Of a stretch of 20,998 nucleotides of DNA, positions 14,677 through 20,998 are shown piece by piece (the stretch's first letter is position 1; each line of letters begins with the position of its first letter). The notes below the pieces were generated by a model. The model ran no database searches and was not told where the DNA came from. It saw only the letters and a program-made list of their open reading frames with translations. The DNA is from Oscillospiraceae bacterium. GTDB lineage: Bacteria > Bacillota > Clostridia > Oscillospirales > Oscillospiraceae. The stretch lies in NCBI GenBank assembly GCA_017420125.1, contig JAFOJR010000188.1, positions 1 through 20,998 on the forward strand. The letters are read 5' to 3'. Position numbers and translations under genes: made by a program.

Positions 14677-15534
14677 TCACTTCTGTACGGTAATTCCATT
14701 GTTTTTATCATAAGTGATTGTCATATGATATTCATTTCCGGCGCCGTCCCGAAGCACCACAGAATTTGGTCCCGGTTTTACGATATACATCATCAACACA
14801 TATTCGTCTCCCAGTGGTTCAATCGCCGCCGTATTTTTCCCGTCTCCCTCAACGCTTACCGTCCAGGACGAATCCAGTGGATACTCGTCTGAAACTTCAG
14901 AAACGAGATAATTCATAGCCACCGGCGCACGAGAGAAAATCATCACGCCGCTCACCGCCAAAGCAGCAAGGCTGATGGCCAGCGCTGTTAACCTGGCTTT
15001 TTTGTCGCGGAGTATCCCAAAGATAAGAAACGGCACTTGTGCAAAACAGAATACAGTTGAAATCAAGTGATTGGGGAAATTCTGCATTACATCCCTCAGA
15101 TAGCCTATCCCGAGATAAATCAGGAGAACCAGCATCACAGACAAAATAAGAGCCGACAATATATTGTTCTTCTTGATATACCAGCCAATATAAGCGCCCG
15201 GCAGGGTGAGCAATGTCAAAATAAACCAGTATTTGTAATACATGAACAACTGCCATCCCATCCAGCTGAAGGGCACTTGAAGAAGGTAAATCAGAGGCTG
15301 GGAAATCAGAAAAAACACAAAGGTTTTTAAAGCCGCTTCTTTGGGCGAATCGCAATTTGCAATGATGATGATCGCAAACAAAATCCACGCCTCAAAACTC
15401 ACTGCTATCTCATGAAAAGAATTTCCATCCGGAACCAAAATTGCCATCAAAGCCGTAAAAATGCCGACAATCACAGCGAATAAAATGACTCGAGGCCATG
15501 TCATCTTCACTCCACCAAATATTCTTTTAAGCAT
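14677..15534 (-). CDS. Unrecognised seven-span membrane protein with C-terminal soluble domain
   Basis: A 285-residue protein I cannot assign to a family. Hydrophobic spans are visible at about 14-34, 45-60, 70-86, 98-119, 125-145, 157-174 and 181-200. Short loops separate them, including NCDSPKEAA after span 2 and KKNN after span 4. Residues 205-285 are soluble and look beta-rich (SSWTVSVEGDGKNTA, MMYIVKPGPNSVVLRDGAG, YHMTITYDKN), probably one small Ig-like or beta-sandwich domain. With seven spans and short positive loops after spans 4 and 6 (KKNN, RDKKAR), this tail may face outside. ATG 15534 has AGGAGG 6 bases upstream, a strong signal that the gene is real. It converges with rny and diverges from dpaL. 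No catalytic motif is seen. Confidence 0.85.
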   Translation of the reverse strand: MLKRIFGGVKMTWPRVILFAVIVGIFTALMAILVPDGNSFHEIAVSFEAWILFAIIIIANCDSPKEAALKTFVFFLISQPLIYLLQVPFSWMGWQLFMYYKYWFILTLLTLPGAYIGWYIKKNNILSALILSVMLVLLIYLGIGYLRDVMQNFPNHLISTVFCFAQVPFLIFGILRDKKARLTALAISLAALAVSGVMIFSRAPVAMNYLVSEVSDEYPLDSSWTVSVEGDGKNTAAIEPLGDEYVLMMYIVKPGPNSVVLRDGAGNEYHMTITYDKNNGITVQK

Positions 15535-15567
15535 GTGTTTCCTCCTGACTTCTCATTTATCAAGCAA

Positions 15568-15597
15568 AGTATTACTACGGTTTCCCAAGCGAGTCAA
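15568..15597 (-). promoter_or_regulatory. Possible promoter of the seven-span membrane protein gene
   Basis: On the minus strand -35 TTGACT (15592-15597) and a weak -10 AATACT (15568-15573) are 18 bases apart. The leader would be about 25-30 bases. The -35 abuts the TACTGCCTGA repeat that starts at 15599. Confidence 0.4.
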
Positions 15598-15598
15598 A

Positions 15599-15707
15599 TA
15601 CTGCCTGAAAGAGCATGGGAACGCCTTGGCAGTGATAAATTTCTTGTTTTTCCTCTCTTTTTCTTGTATTGTTGAAAAGAGACCCCTTTTCTGCCCATCA
15701 GGCAGTA
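15599..15707. repeat. Inverted CTGCC/GGCAG repeats in the divergent intergenic region
   Basis: TACTGCCTGA (15599-15608) has an exact inverted copy, TCAGGCAGTA (15698-15707). Two further half-sites lie between them: GGCAGT at 15628-15633 and CTGCC at 15691-15695, the latter forming CTGCC-N5-GGCAG with 15701-15705. The repeats flank the side from which the membrane-protein gene is transcribed and lie 60-170 bases ahead of dpaL. They could be operator sites for one regulator. No clear sigma-A promoter for dpaL is seen. Confidence 0.5.
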
Positions 15708-15767
15708 AAAAATGATTGCAATATATCGTTGTTTTTGATTGATATTCAGAAACGGAGGCATCATCAA

Positions 15768-16967
15768 ATGAATGGCAACCTTTCGATTCTATTCAACCAA
15801 ACTGATCCGGAACATTCTGATGCAGGTTGTGTGTCAGCCGACACTGTAACGTCTGTTCATGCGTTCCACGCGGGTATAAGCGGATATGCCCCCACGCCGC
15901 TCCTGTCTCTTCCTGCTTTATCTTCCTCTCTGGGCGTTTCACAAATCCTTGTGAAAGATGAATCAAAACGATTTGGCCTGAATGCTTTCAAATCTTTGGG
16001 CGGCAGCTATGCCATTGCAAAATATGTCTGTGATCAGTTCGGGTTAACCGTCGGAAAAAACACCATACAAATATTGCGTTCCCCCCAATATGCCCATCGG
16101 TTAAAAGAATTCACCTTTGTAACCGCCACAGACGGGAATCATGGGCGTGGCGTTGCCTGGGCCGCCAAAATGCTTGGCTGTCAAGCGGTTGTATACCTCC
16201 CTGCCGGAAGTTCCAAAGAACGGCTTGAAAATATTTTGGCTTTGGGCGCGAAGGCGGAGATCACCAATTTGAATTATGACGACACGGTTCGTTATGCGGA
16301 AAAAATGGCAAAACAAAACCATTGGTCCCTGATACAAGATACCGCGTGGGAGGGCTATGAAGAGATTCCAACGCACATTATGCAGGGTTATACAACTTTG
16401 GCCTGCGAAATTGTAAGCCAGTTAAAAGAGAAGGGCTTTCAGCCCCCCACCCATTTATTCCTGCAGGCGGGCGTTGGGAGCATGGCAGGTGCCATTGCCG
16501 GGTATTTTTTCTCCCTGTGGAAGGATGCATGTCCAGATATCATCCTGGTGGAACCGGATCAGGCAGATTGTTTATATCAAACCGCAAAGGCAAATGACGG
16601 AACACTTCACACCGTTTCCGGCAGGATGAACAGCATGATGGCAGGTCTTTGCTGCGGCGAGCCCTGTACCATCGGCTGGAAAATTCTGAAGAACCTTGCC
16701 CGCGCGTTTATCTCCTGCGACGATTCCTATGCTGCTCACGGAATGCAGCTGCTGGGAAAGCCCGTAGGATCTGATCCGCCTGTCATATCCGGTGAGTCCG
16801 GCGCGGTAACAATTGGTGTCGCCGCAAAAATCATGCGGGAACCGGACTTGGCTGCCATTCAGACCGCTCTGGCGCTCTCACAGCATTCCCGCATTCTGGT
16901 CATCAGCACAGAGGGCGACACGGATCGCGAAAACTACAGGCGAATTTTAAACGCGGCTTCCCTATAA
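15768..16967 (+). CDS. dpaL: Diaminopropionate ammonia-lyase
   Basis: A 399-residue PLP enzyme converting 2,3-diaminopropionate to pyruvate and two ammonia. The family motif DESKRFGLNAFKSLGGSYA carries the PLP lysine K75. TDGNHGRGVAWAA (121-133) holds D122, and IQDTAW holds D191, aligning with the two catalytic aspartates described for the E. coli enzyme (D120, D189). The glycine loop AGVGSMAG (234-241) binds the PLP phosphate, and SGESGAV lies near the end. Length equals the E. coli YgeX protein. ATG 15768 is chosen because GGAGG (15754-15758) lies 9 bases upstream; an in-frame start at 15669 would add an unrelated leader. Unlike E. coli, no ygeW/ygeY neighbours are present. A solitary catabolic gene followed by its own terminator. 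Confidence 0.95.
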   Translation: MNGNLSILFNQTDPEHSDAGCVSADTVTSVHAFHAGISGYAPTPLLSLPALSSSLGVSQILVKDESKRFGLNAFKSLGGSYAIAKYVCDQFGLTVGKNTIQILRSPQYAHRLKEFTFVTATDGNHGRGVAWAAKMLGCQAVVYLPAGSSKERLENILALGAKAEITNLNYDDTVRYAEKMAKQNHWSLIQDTAWEGYEEIPTHIMQGYTTLACEIVSQLKEKGFQPPTHLFLQAGVGSMAGAIAGYFFSLWKDACPDIILVEPDQADCLYQTAKANDGTLHTVSGRMNSMMAGLCCGEPCTIGWKILKNLARAFISCDDSYAAHGMQLLGKPVGSDPPVISGESGAVTIGVAAKIMREPDLAAIQTALALSQHSRILVISTEGDTDRENYRRILNAASL

Positions 16968-16975
16968 TAAACAAT

Positions 16976-17026
16976 AAAAACGTTTCCGGCAAATCGACAG
17001 TTTGCCGGAAACGTTTTTATTTTTTT
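16976..17026. terminator. Terminator after dpaL
   Basis: A perfect 18-bp stem (16976-16993 with 17001-17018) around a 7-base loop is followed by TTTTTATTTTTTT. It begins 8 bases after the dpaL stop. The A-run at the left makes it usable for the convergent macro-domain gene as well. Confidence 0.93.
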
Positions 17027-17057
17027 CTGCTTTGGGGTGCAAAATGTCTTGCGTTTT

Positions 17058-17570
17058 TCATGCTTCTGCCAGCGCCGCGTCATAAACGCCCTTGGTCCGG
17101 CCGTCAAAACAGACCATTTTCACCTGCTCCACAAATTGACTGGTTTTCAAAAAGTCCAAAATTGTGGAAACCGCAATCCCTGCCGCCTGTTCCAGCGGGA
17201 AATGGTAAATGCCCGTGCTGATGGAGGGAAACGCCACGGTTTTGCACTGCAGCTCTTCTGCCAGCGCCAGACAATTTTGATAGCATTGCCGCAGAAGCTC
17301 CGGCTCGCCTTTCGTGCCGCCCCGCCAAATGGGGCCGGGGGTGTGCAGCACATATCGGGCCGGCAGCCGATATCCCTTTGTCGCTTTTGCCTGTCCTGTG
17401 GGACAGCCACCCAAAGTACGGCACTCTTCCAGAAGCTGCGGCCCGGCGGCCCGGTGAATCGCCCCGTCCACGCCGCCTCCGCCCAATAGCGAAGTATTCG
17501 CCGCATTGACAATAGCGTCCACGCGTTCTTTCGTAATATCACCCTGCACAATGTTCAGTTGATGTTTCAT
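17058..17570 (-). CDS. Macro-domain protein (ADP-ribose / O-acetyl-ADP-ribose hydrolase type)
   Basis: A 170-residue protein consisting of a single macro domain of the MacroD/YmdB type. Members bind ADP-ribose and remove it, or the acetyl group of O-acetyl-ADP-ribose. The N-terminal IVQGDITK supplies the adenine-contacting D11. IVNAANTSLLGGGGVDGAIHRAAG (20-43) contains N22, N25 and D35 of the catalytic loop. The phosphate loop ISTGIYHFP follows near 126-134, with HTPGP between. ATG 17570 has AAAGGA 9 bases upstream. The macro gene lies downstream of the CAP-domain gene in the same direction, separated by a hairpin. No partner ADP-ribosyltransferase or sirtuin is present in the window, so a housekeeping role is more likely than a toxin-antitoxin role. 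Confidence 0.93.
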   Translation of the reverse strand: MKHQLNIVQGDITKERVDAIVNAANTSLLGGGGVDGAIHRAAGPQLLEECRTLGGCPTGQAKATKGYRLPARYVLHTPGPIWRGGTKGEPELLRQCYQNCLALAEELQCKTVAFPSISTGIYHFPLEQAAGIAVSTILDFLKTSQFVEQVKMVCFDGRTKGVYDAALAEA

Positions 17571-17634
17571 TTTTTCTCATCCTTTCTGAAAAGGGATGCT
17601 GATCCCTCTGTGTAGTGTGTTTTTCGTCTTCCAG

Positions 17635-17673
17635 CCAAAACCGCCCTGGAAGCGGCAAAGCGCTCCAGGGCGG
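17635..17673 (-). terminator. Probable terminator after the CAP-domain gene
   Basis: GC-rich arms of 13 bp (17661-17673 with 17641-17654, one bulged A) form a strong stem on the minus strand, followed by a short TTTT. It starts 9 bases below the stop codon. The U-run is brief, so some read-through into the macro-domain gene is likely. Confidence 0.6.
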
Positions 17674-17681
17674 ATGGGTAT

Positions 17682-18467
17682 TCATCGTGCAAAAAGCTGG
17701 CAAAAGGTAAGGCCTTTATATCTCGTTCCGTCAGGGTTGCGCACAACGCCAATTCCGATATATTGATATGTTTCGCTCAGCAGATACGAGCTGTGTGTTC
17801 TTGATCTCATAAGCTGCTTTACAAACGCACCCGGCGTCTGGAAACCGGTTCCCACGTTCTCCCCTGTGAATCCGCTCTCTATCCCGTTTCGGGAAATGGC
17901 AGTTCGATAGGAAGAACCGTCGGGGCGGGTGTGCGACAGATCCTCCAGCGCCTCTTCTGCCCGCATTTGGGCCGCCTGGCGAAGCCGTTCTTCCAACACA
18001 AGCGGACGCAGTCCTTTTGCTTCGCGTTCCGCATTCACCAGCCGCACCATTTCCCGCACATATTCAGACGTTTCCTCGTCCATGCCGTCAAATGGTTGTC
18101 CGTCGTCCAAATCCACCACTTGGGCGTTTTGCAGAACTTCATCGGAAATCATAGATTCCAGCGAATCATTATCTACAATCCGATTCCCGCGGTAGCCCAG
18201 CAACCCAACAACAACAAGGGCGATCACCGGAATGGCGCAAATCACCAAATGCCGCTTTCCCTTTTTCCGTTTTGCCGCGTAAACCGCTTGCCATTCTGCA
18301 TAAGTTTTGGGCCTGTTCGCGCCGCGCTCCGCCCTTCTGTCCCGGACCGTAGCGCCGCCATATCCTTTTATCCACTTCTCTTCTGCCTGTTCTTCCTCTT
18401 GGACTTCCGGAACAGTTTCCACAGGGATTTCCTGCTGCTCTTCCTTTTTGTTTTCCTCTGGCTGCAT
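17682..18467 (-). CDS. Membrane-anchored CAP/SCP-domain protein
   Basis: A 261-residue protein with an acidic N-terminal segment (1-32, Glu-rich), a basic stretch (41-73) and one transmembrane helix (about 74-91), then an extracellular CAP domain (about 136-260; PF00188). In the CAP domain MVRLVNAEREAKGLRPL is the usual first helix. H179 (LSHTRPDG), E203 (GENVGTG) and H225 (RTHSSYLLS) match the cleft residues of the superfamily. Bacterial CAP proteins are secreted or wall-associated and their activity is mostly unknown. Starts at 18485 and 18476 also exist, but AGGAGG lies 9 bases before ATG 18467 and overlaps the others. It follows the PBP1A gene by 41 bases, suggesting one cell-wall operon. 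The long cytoplasmic N-terminus is unusual; most homologues have a plain signal peptide. Confidence 0.88.
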   Translation of the reverse strand: MQPEENKKEEQQEIPVETVPEVQEEEQAEEKWIKGYGGATVRDRRAERGANRPKTYAEWQAVYAAKRKKGKRHLVICAIPVIALVVVGLLGYRGNRIVDNDSLESMISDEVLQNAQVVDLDDGQPFDGMDEETSEYVREMVRLVNAEREAKGLRPLVLEERLRQAAQMRAEEALEDLSHTRPDGSSYRTAISRNGIESGFTGENVGTGFQTPGAFVKQLMRSRTHSSYLLSETYQYIGIGVVRNPDGTRYKGLTFCQLFAR

Positions 18468-18508
18468 GAGAGACATCCTCCTCATTCCAACATATTCACA
18501 AGCCGTTC

Positions 18509-20998
18509 TTATGCCGCATCGTCAATTGCAGACGTGGCCGTCGGCGGAGCTGGTGTTGTTTGGGGTTCTGTGCTGGGTTGTTCCTGCGTTGCTTCCGGGG
18601 TGGGGGCTTCTGTTTCCTGCGGCTCCGGCGTCTTGGTCGGCTTGGGCTTTTGTGTTGCCTTTGCATAACTTGTATGCACCTTACATCTGCCTCTGGACAC
18701 CACATAATCGTACGAATATCTCGTGTCTACAGTGGAGGCGGCAATTTCACGATCCAGCTTCAGCAGACTGATTGTGCGTACGGTAGAGGACGGACAATAT
18801 TTACCTGCCAGATGATATCCGCTGCCGGCCGTACAAACCTTTACATAGGTATGAACATCACAGGTTTCCGTAGGCTCATCGCCTTTCACAAATGTGCCGG
18901 TTGCAACGCGGTGTCCTCTCGGGTCTGCACGGCAGGCTCTGGTAGCCAGCTTGCCGCTGTCCAAACAATAGGAAACGGTGACGGTTCCTTCTTCTTCATT
19001 TTCATCGACATCAATTTTTGTCTCTTCAAAGTCCTTGTTTGGCAGTCCTTCGTGCACTTGCGACATGACTTTTCGCCACATCACCGGCGCCTGGTTGGCA
19101 GAGAGATTGATGCGCTCCTGCTGGTCGTATCCAACCCAGACAGCGCCTACATAATACGGGGTATATCCTATAAACCAGGTATCTTTTTTACTGGTAGTGG
19201 TACCGGTCTTGCCCGCGATGGTCATGCCGGAGAACTTTGCAGCGGTACCGCTGCCGGACCGCACAACGCCTTCCAGCATCTGATTCATATAATAAGCGGT
19301 CCCTTTTGAAATGACCTTCTCACCATCCGGTGTGTGGTCCAAAACCACGTTGCCTTTGCTGTCCAGCACTTTGCTGTAAGTAGTGGGTCTCATATACGTT
19401 CCGCCGTTGGCAAACATACAATATCCCGCTGCCATTTCCAATGTGCTGACGCCCTTTGTGAGACCGCCCAGTCCCAGAGGCGCATAGTCAATATCCGAGA
19501 AGGTTCTTCCATTGCTGTTGGTCTGAAATTCCACCAGACTGGAAAAATGGAGCTTGTTTGTCATAAATTCATAGGAATAGCGAGGCGTTATCATATCCAG
19601 CACTTTTACGGCGATGGTATTTTTAGATACCCGAACCGCGTCATAGATTGTTGTCATGCCGGTATAGGTATGGTCTACATTGACCGGCCAGGCTTTCCCG
19701 TTGATCAGCTTGAACGGACTGTCGTCCACGGTGGAATATGGCGTAATCAACCCCAGTTCCAACGCGGGCGCGTAGACGGAAAGCGGTTTGATGGAAGACC
19801 CGGGCGGCCGGAGGCTGTCCGTTGCGCGGCTCCAGCCCCGACTGGTCGTCTTCTCACCCATGCCGCCGGATACTGCCATAACATATCCGGTGTGCGGATC
19901 AATAATCGTAATGGCAGACTGCAGCTGCTGGCCGCTGGCAGACTTGTAGGGGAGATTACTGGTGTCATTATATACCGCATCCACGATATTTTGGATTCTG
20001 GTATCCATATTACAATAGATCTGATACCCGCCGGAATAAACCAGTTTGGCAGCGGCAGCCTTGGAAATGCCTTTTTCCTCCATCAAATCGCTGATCAATT
20101 CGTTGATGACCTGATCCACGTAATAACTGAAAATCGTGTTGGTTTTCTCATCGTCTGCCCGTTTAAAGACCAGTTTTTCCTCCAGGGCTTCTTTATATTC
20201 CTCTTCTGTAATATATTCCTGCTCATACATGGCCTGCAAAATTATTTTTTGCCGTTCTTTGTTCTTTTCTTCATTCAAATACGGATCATATTGCGACGGA
20301 TTGTTGGTAATCCCGATCAGGCAGGCACATTCAGCCAAAGAAAGTTCTGACACGTGCTTGTCAAAATAAGCATATGAAGCGGAATATACGCCGTAGCACC
20401 CTTCTCCCAAATAAATGTAGTTCAGGTACCACTCCATAATTTTTTCCTTGCTGTAGTTTTTCTCCAGTTCAACAGCGCGGAAAATCTCCAGCACTTTTCG
20501 TTGCACCGTGGCATCTTTTTCATCTGTCAAGTTTTTCACAAGCTGCTGGGTAATGGTTGACCCGCCAAACGTGTCGCGCATTCCCAAGAACATATTGAAA
20601 AAAGCGCCAACGGTTCGGTACCAGTCCACACCATTGTGATCATAAAACCGCTTATCTTCAATGGCAACGGCAGCATACTCCAGATTTTTAGGGATTTCTT
20701 CATAATTGACCCAAGTACGGTTTTCTTCCCCATAAAGCTGTTGCAGCTGCACATATTCTCCTGTCTCCGCATCCTTCACATAAATCACCGATGTGAGATC
20801 CATCGGATAATCCTCCAGAGCAATCTCTGCTTTCGGCAGGATGCACCTCTGTATATATGCGGCACTAAAACAAGCCAAAATAGCGCCTGTTACGATAATG
20901 ACAAGGAAAATAGAACCTATTACTTTCAAAATTGATTTCAAAATATGGCGTTCCTTGCGTTCCGTATCTTTTGTTTTTCCTTCCTGAGACGGCAAAGA
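18509..20998 (-). CDS. Class A penicillin-binding protein (PBP1A family), 5' end at window edge
   Basis: A bifunctional peptidoglycan synthase of at least 828 residues that polymerises lipid II (GT51) and cross-links stem peptides. Numbering from TTG 20995, a cytoplasmic basic segment precedes one membrane helix (about 24-46). GT51 marks are AIEDKRFYDHNGVDW (111-125, catalytic E113), GGSTITQQLVKNL (144-156) and the segment EWYLNYIYLGEGCYG with E188. The transpeptidase domain has PGSSIKP (nucleophile S400, K403), VSKN (SxN at 457-459) and KTGT (596-599). The C-terminus is a Pro/Thr/Glu-rich tail of about 50 residues, likely disordered and wall-exposed. The frame is still open at the window edge, so the true start may lie outside; TTG 20995 is the only start codon seen there and its ribosome site is not visible. 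It is the first gene before the CAP-domain protein. Confidence 0.94.
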   Translation of the reverse strand, partial: SLPSQEGKTKDTERKERHILKSILKVIGSIFLVIIVTGAILACFSAAYIQRCILPKAEIALEDYPMDLTSVIYVKDAETGEYVQLQQLYGEENRTWVNYEEIPKNLEYAAVAIEDKRFYDHNGVDWYRTVGAFFNMFLGMRDTFGGSTITQQLVKNLTDEKDATVQRKVLEIFRAVELEKNYSKEKIMEWYLNYIYLGEGCYGVYSASYAYFDKHVSELSLAECACLIGITNNPSQYDPYLNEEKNKERQKIILQAMYEQEYITEEEYKEALEEKLVFKRADDEKTNTIFSYYVDQVINELISDLMEEKGISKAAAAKLVYSGGYQIYCNMDTRIQNIVDAVYNDTSNLPYKSASGQQLQSAITIIDPHTGYVMAVSGGMGEKTTSRGWSRATDSLRPPGSSIKPLSVYAPALELGLITPYSTVDDSPFKLINGKAWPVNVDHTYTGMTTIYDAVRVSKNTIAVKVLDMITPRYSYEFMTNKLHFSSLVEFQTNSNGRTFSDIDYAPLGLGGLTKGVSTLEMAAGYCMFANGGTYMRPTTYSKVLDSKGNVVLDHTPDGEKVISKGTAYYMNQMLEGVVRSGSGTAAKFSGMTIAGKTGTTTSKKDTWFIGYTPYYVGAVWVGYDQQERINLSANQAPVMWRKVMSQVHEGLPNKDFEETKIDVDENEEEGTVTVSYCLDSGKLATRACRADPRGHRVATGTFVKGDEPTETCDVHTYVKVCTAGSGYHLAGKYCPSSTVRTISLLKLDREIAASTVDTRYSYDYVVSRGRCKVHTSYAKATQKPKPTKTPEPQETEAPTPEATQEQPSTEPQTTPAPPTATSAIDDAA

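Noticed and set aside
15620..15645. Possible sigma-54 (-24/-12) promoter around TTGGCAGTG before dpaL
   Set aside because: The GG element is present but no GC appears at the required 12-base spacing.
17058..17570. Macro-domain protein as the antitoxin of a DarT-type toxin-antitoxin system
   Set aside because: No adjacent ADP-ribosyltransferase toxin gene; the neighbours are a CAP protein and dpaL, and the sequence looks like the MacroD/YmdB type.
17590..17607. Small AGGGAT/ATCCCT dyad before the macro-domain gene as an operator
   Set aside because: The arms are short with a 4-base loop, no promoter is recognisable beside it, and such dyads are common by chance.
19334..20350. A 338-codon frame opposite the PBP1A gene
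   Set aside because: The minus-strand gene has all GT51 and transpeptidase motifs in order, so the opposite frame is a by-product.

Overview
The window reads as an ordinary chromosomal segment of a Gram-positive, low-to-mid GC Clostridia-type bacterium (Firmicutes/Bacillota). Pointers are the YceD-RpmF pair with a four-cysteine L32, RNase Y, a PBP1A-type synthase, a clostridial style of cysteine synthase, strong AGGAGG ribosome binding sites, frequent TTG starts and canonical TTGACA/TATAAT promoters. The genus cannot be fixed from the sequence alone. I see no tRNA, rRNA, CRISPR array, insertion sequence, integrase or phage gene.

Layout. 1-990 (+): the tail of an unrecognised gene, then a CofE/F420-gamma-glutamyl-ligase-like protein. 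1074-2051 (-): an RluA-family pseudouridine synthase. 2240-3011 (+): the DUF177/YceD protein and ribosomal protein L32 behind a near-perfect sigma-A promoter. 3156-5768 (-): a CaCA cation exchanger, thioredoxin and a cysteine synthase. 5940-6881 (+): an EamA transporter, divergent from cysK and sharing a compact back-to-back promoter region with it. 7010-12624 (-): ahcY, metK, a GT4 glycosyltransferase and an O-antigen ligase/polymerase-like membrane protein, read in that order and possibly one transcript. 13012-14556 (+): rny. 14677-15534 (-): an unrecognised seven-span membrane protein. 15768-16967 (+): diaminopropionate ammonia-lyase. 17058-20998 (-): a PBP1A-family synthase (5' end at the window edge), a membrane-anchored CAP-domain protein and a macro-domain protein.

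How the genes fit together. Sulfur and methyl metabolism recurs: cysK with a divergent EamA exporter (a family that includes O-acetylserine/cysteine exporters), thioredoxin, and the SAM-cycle pair ahcY-metK. Envelope building is the second theme: GT4 plus polymerase-like protein, and PBP1A plus CAP protein. Translation and RNA metabolism supply L32/YceD, the pseudouridine synthase and RNase Y. Most transcription units end in clear hairpin terminators.

Nothing here amounts to a convincing new defence or mobile system. The items most worth a second look are the divergent cysK/EamA control region with its TGTGAA-N5-TTCACA palindrome, the repeated CTGCC/GGCAG half-sites between the orphan membrane protein and dpaL, the F420-ligase-like protein without visible F420 partners, and the glycan genes trailing the SAM-cycle genes.
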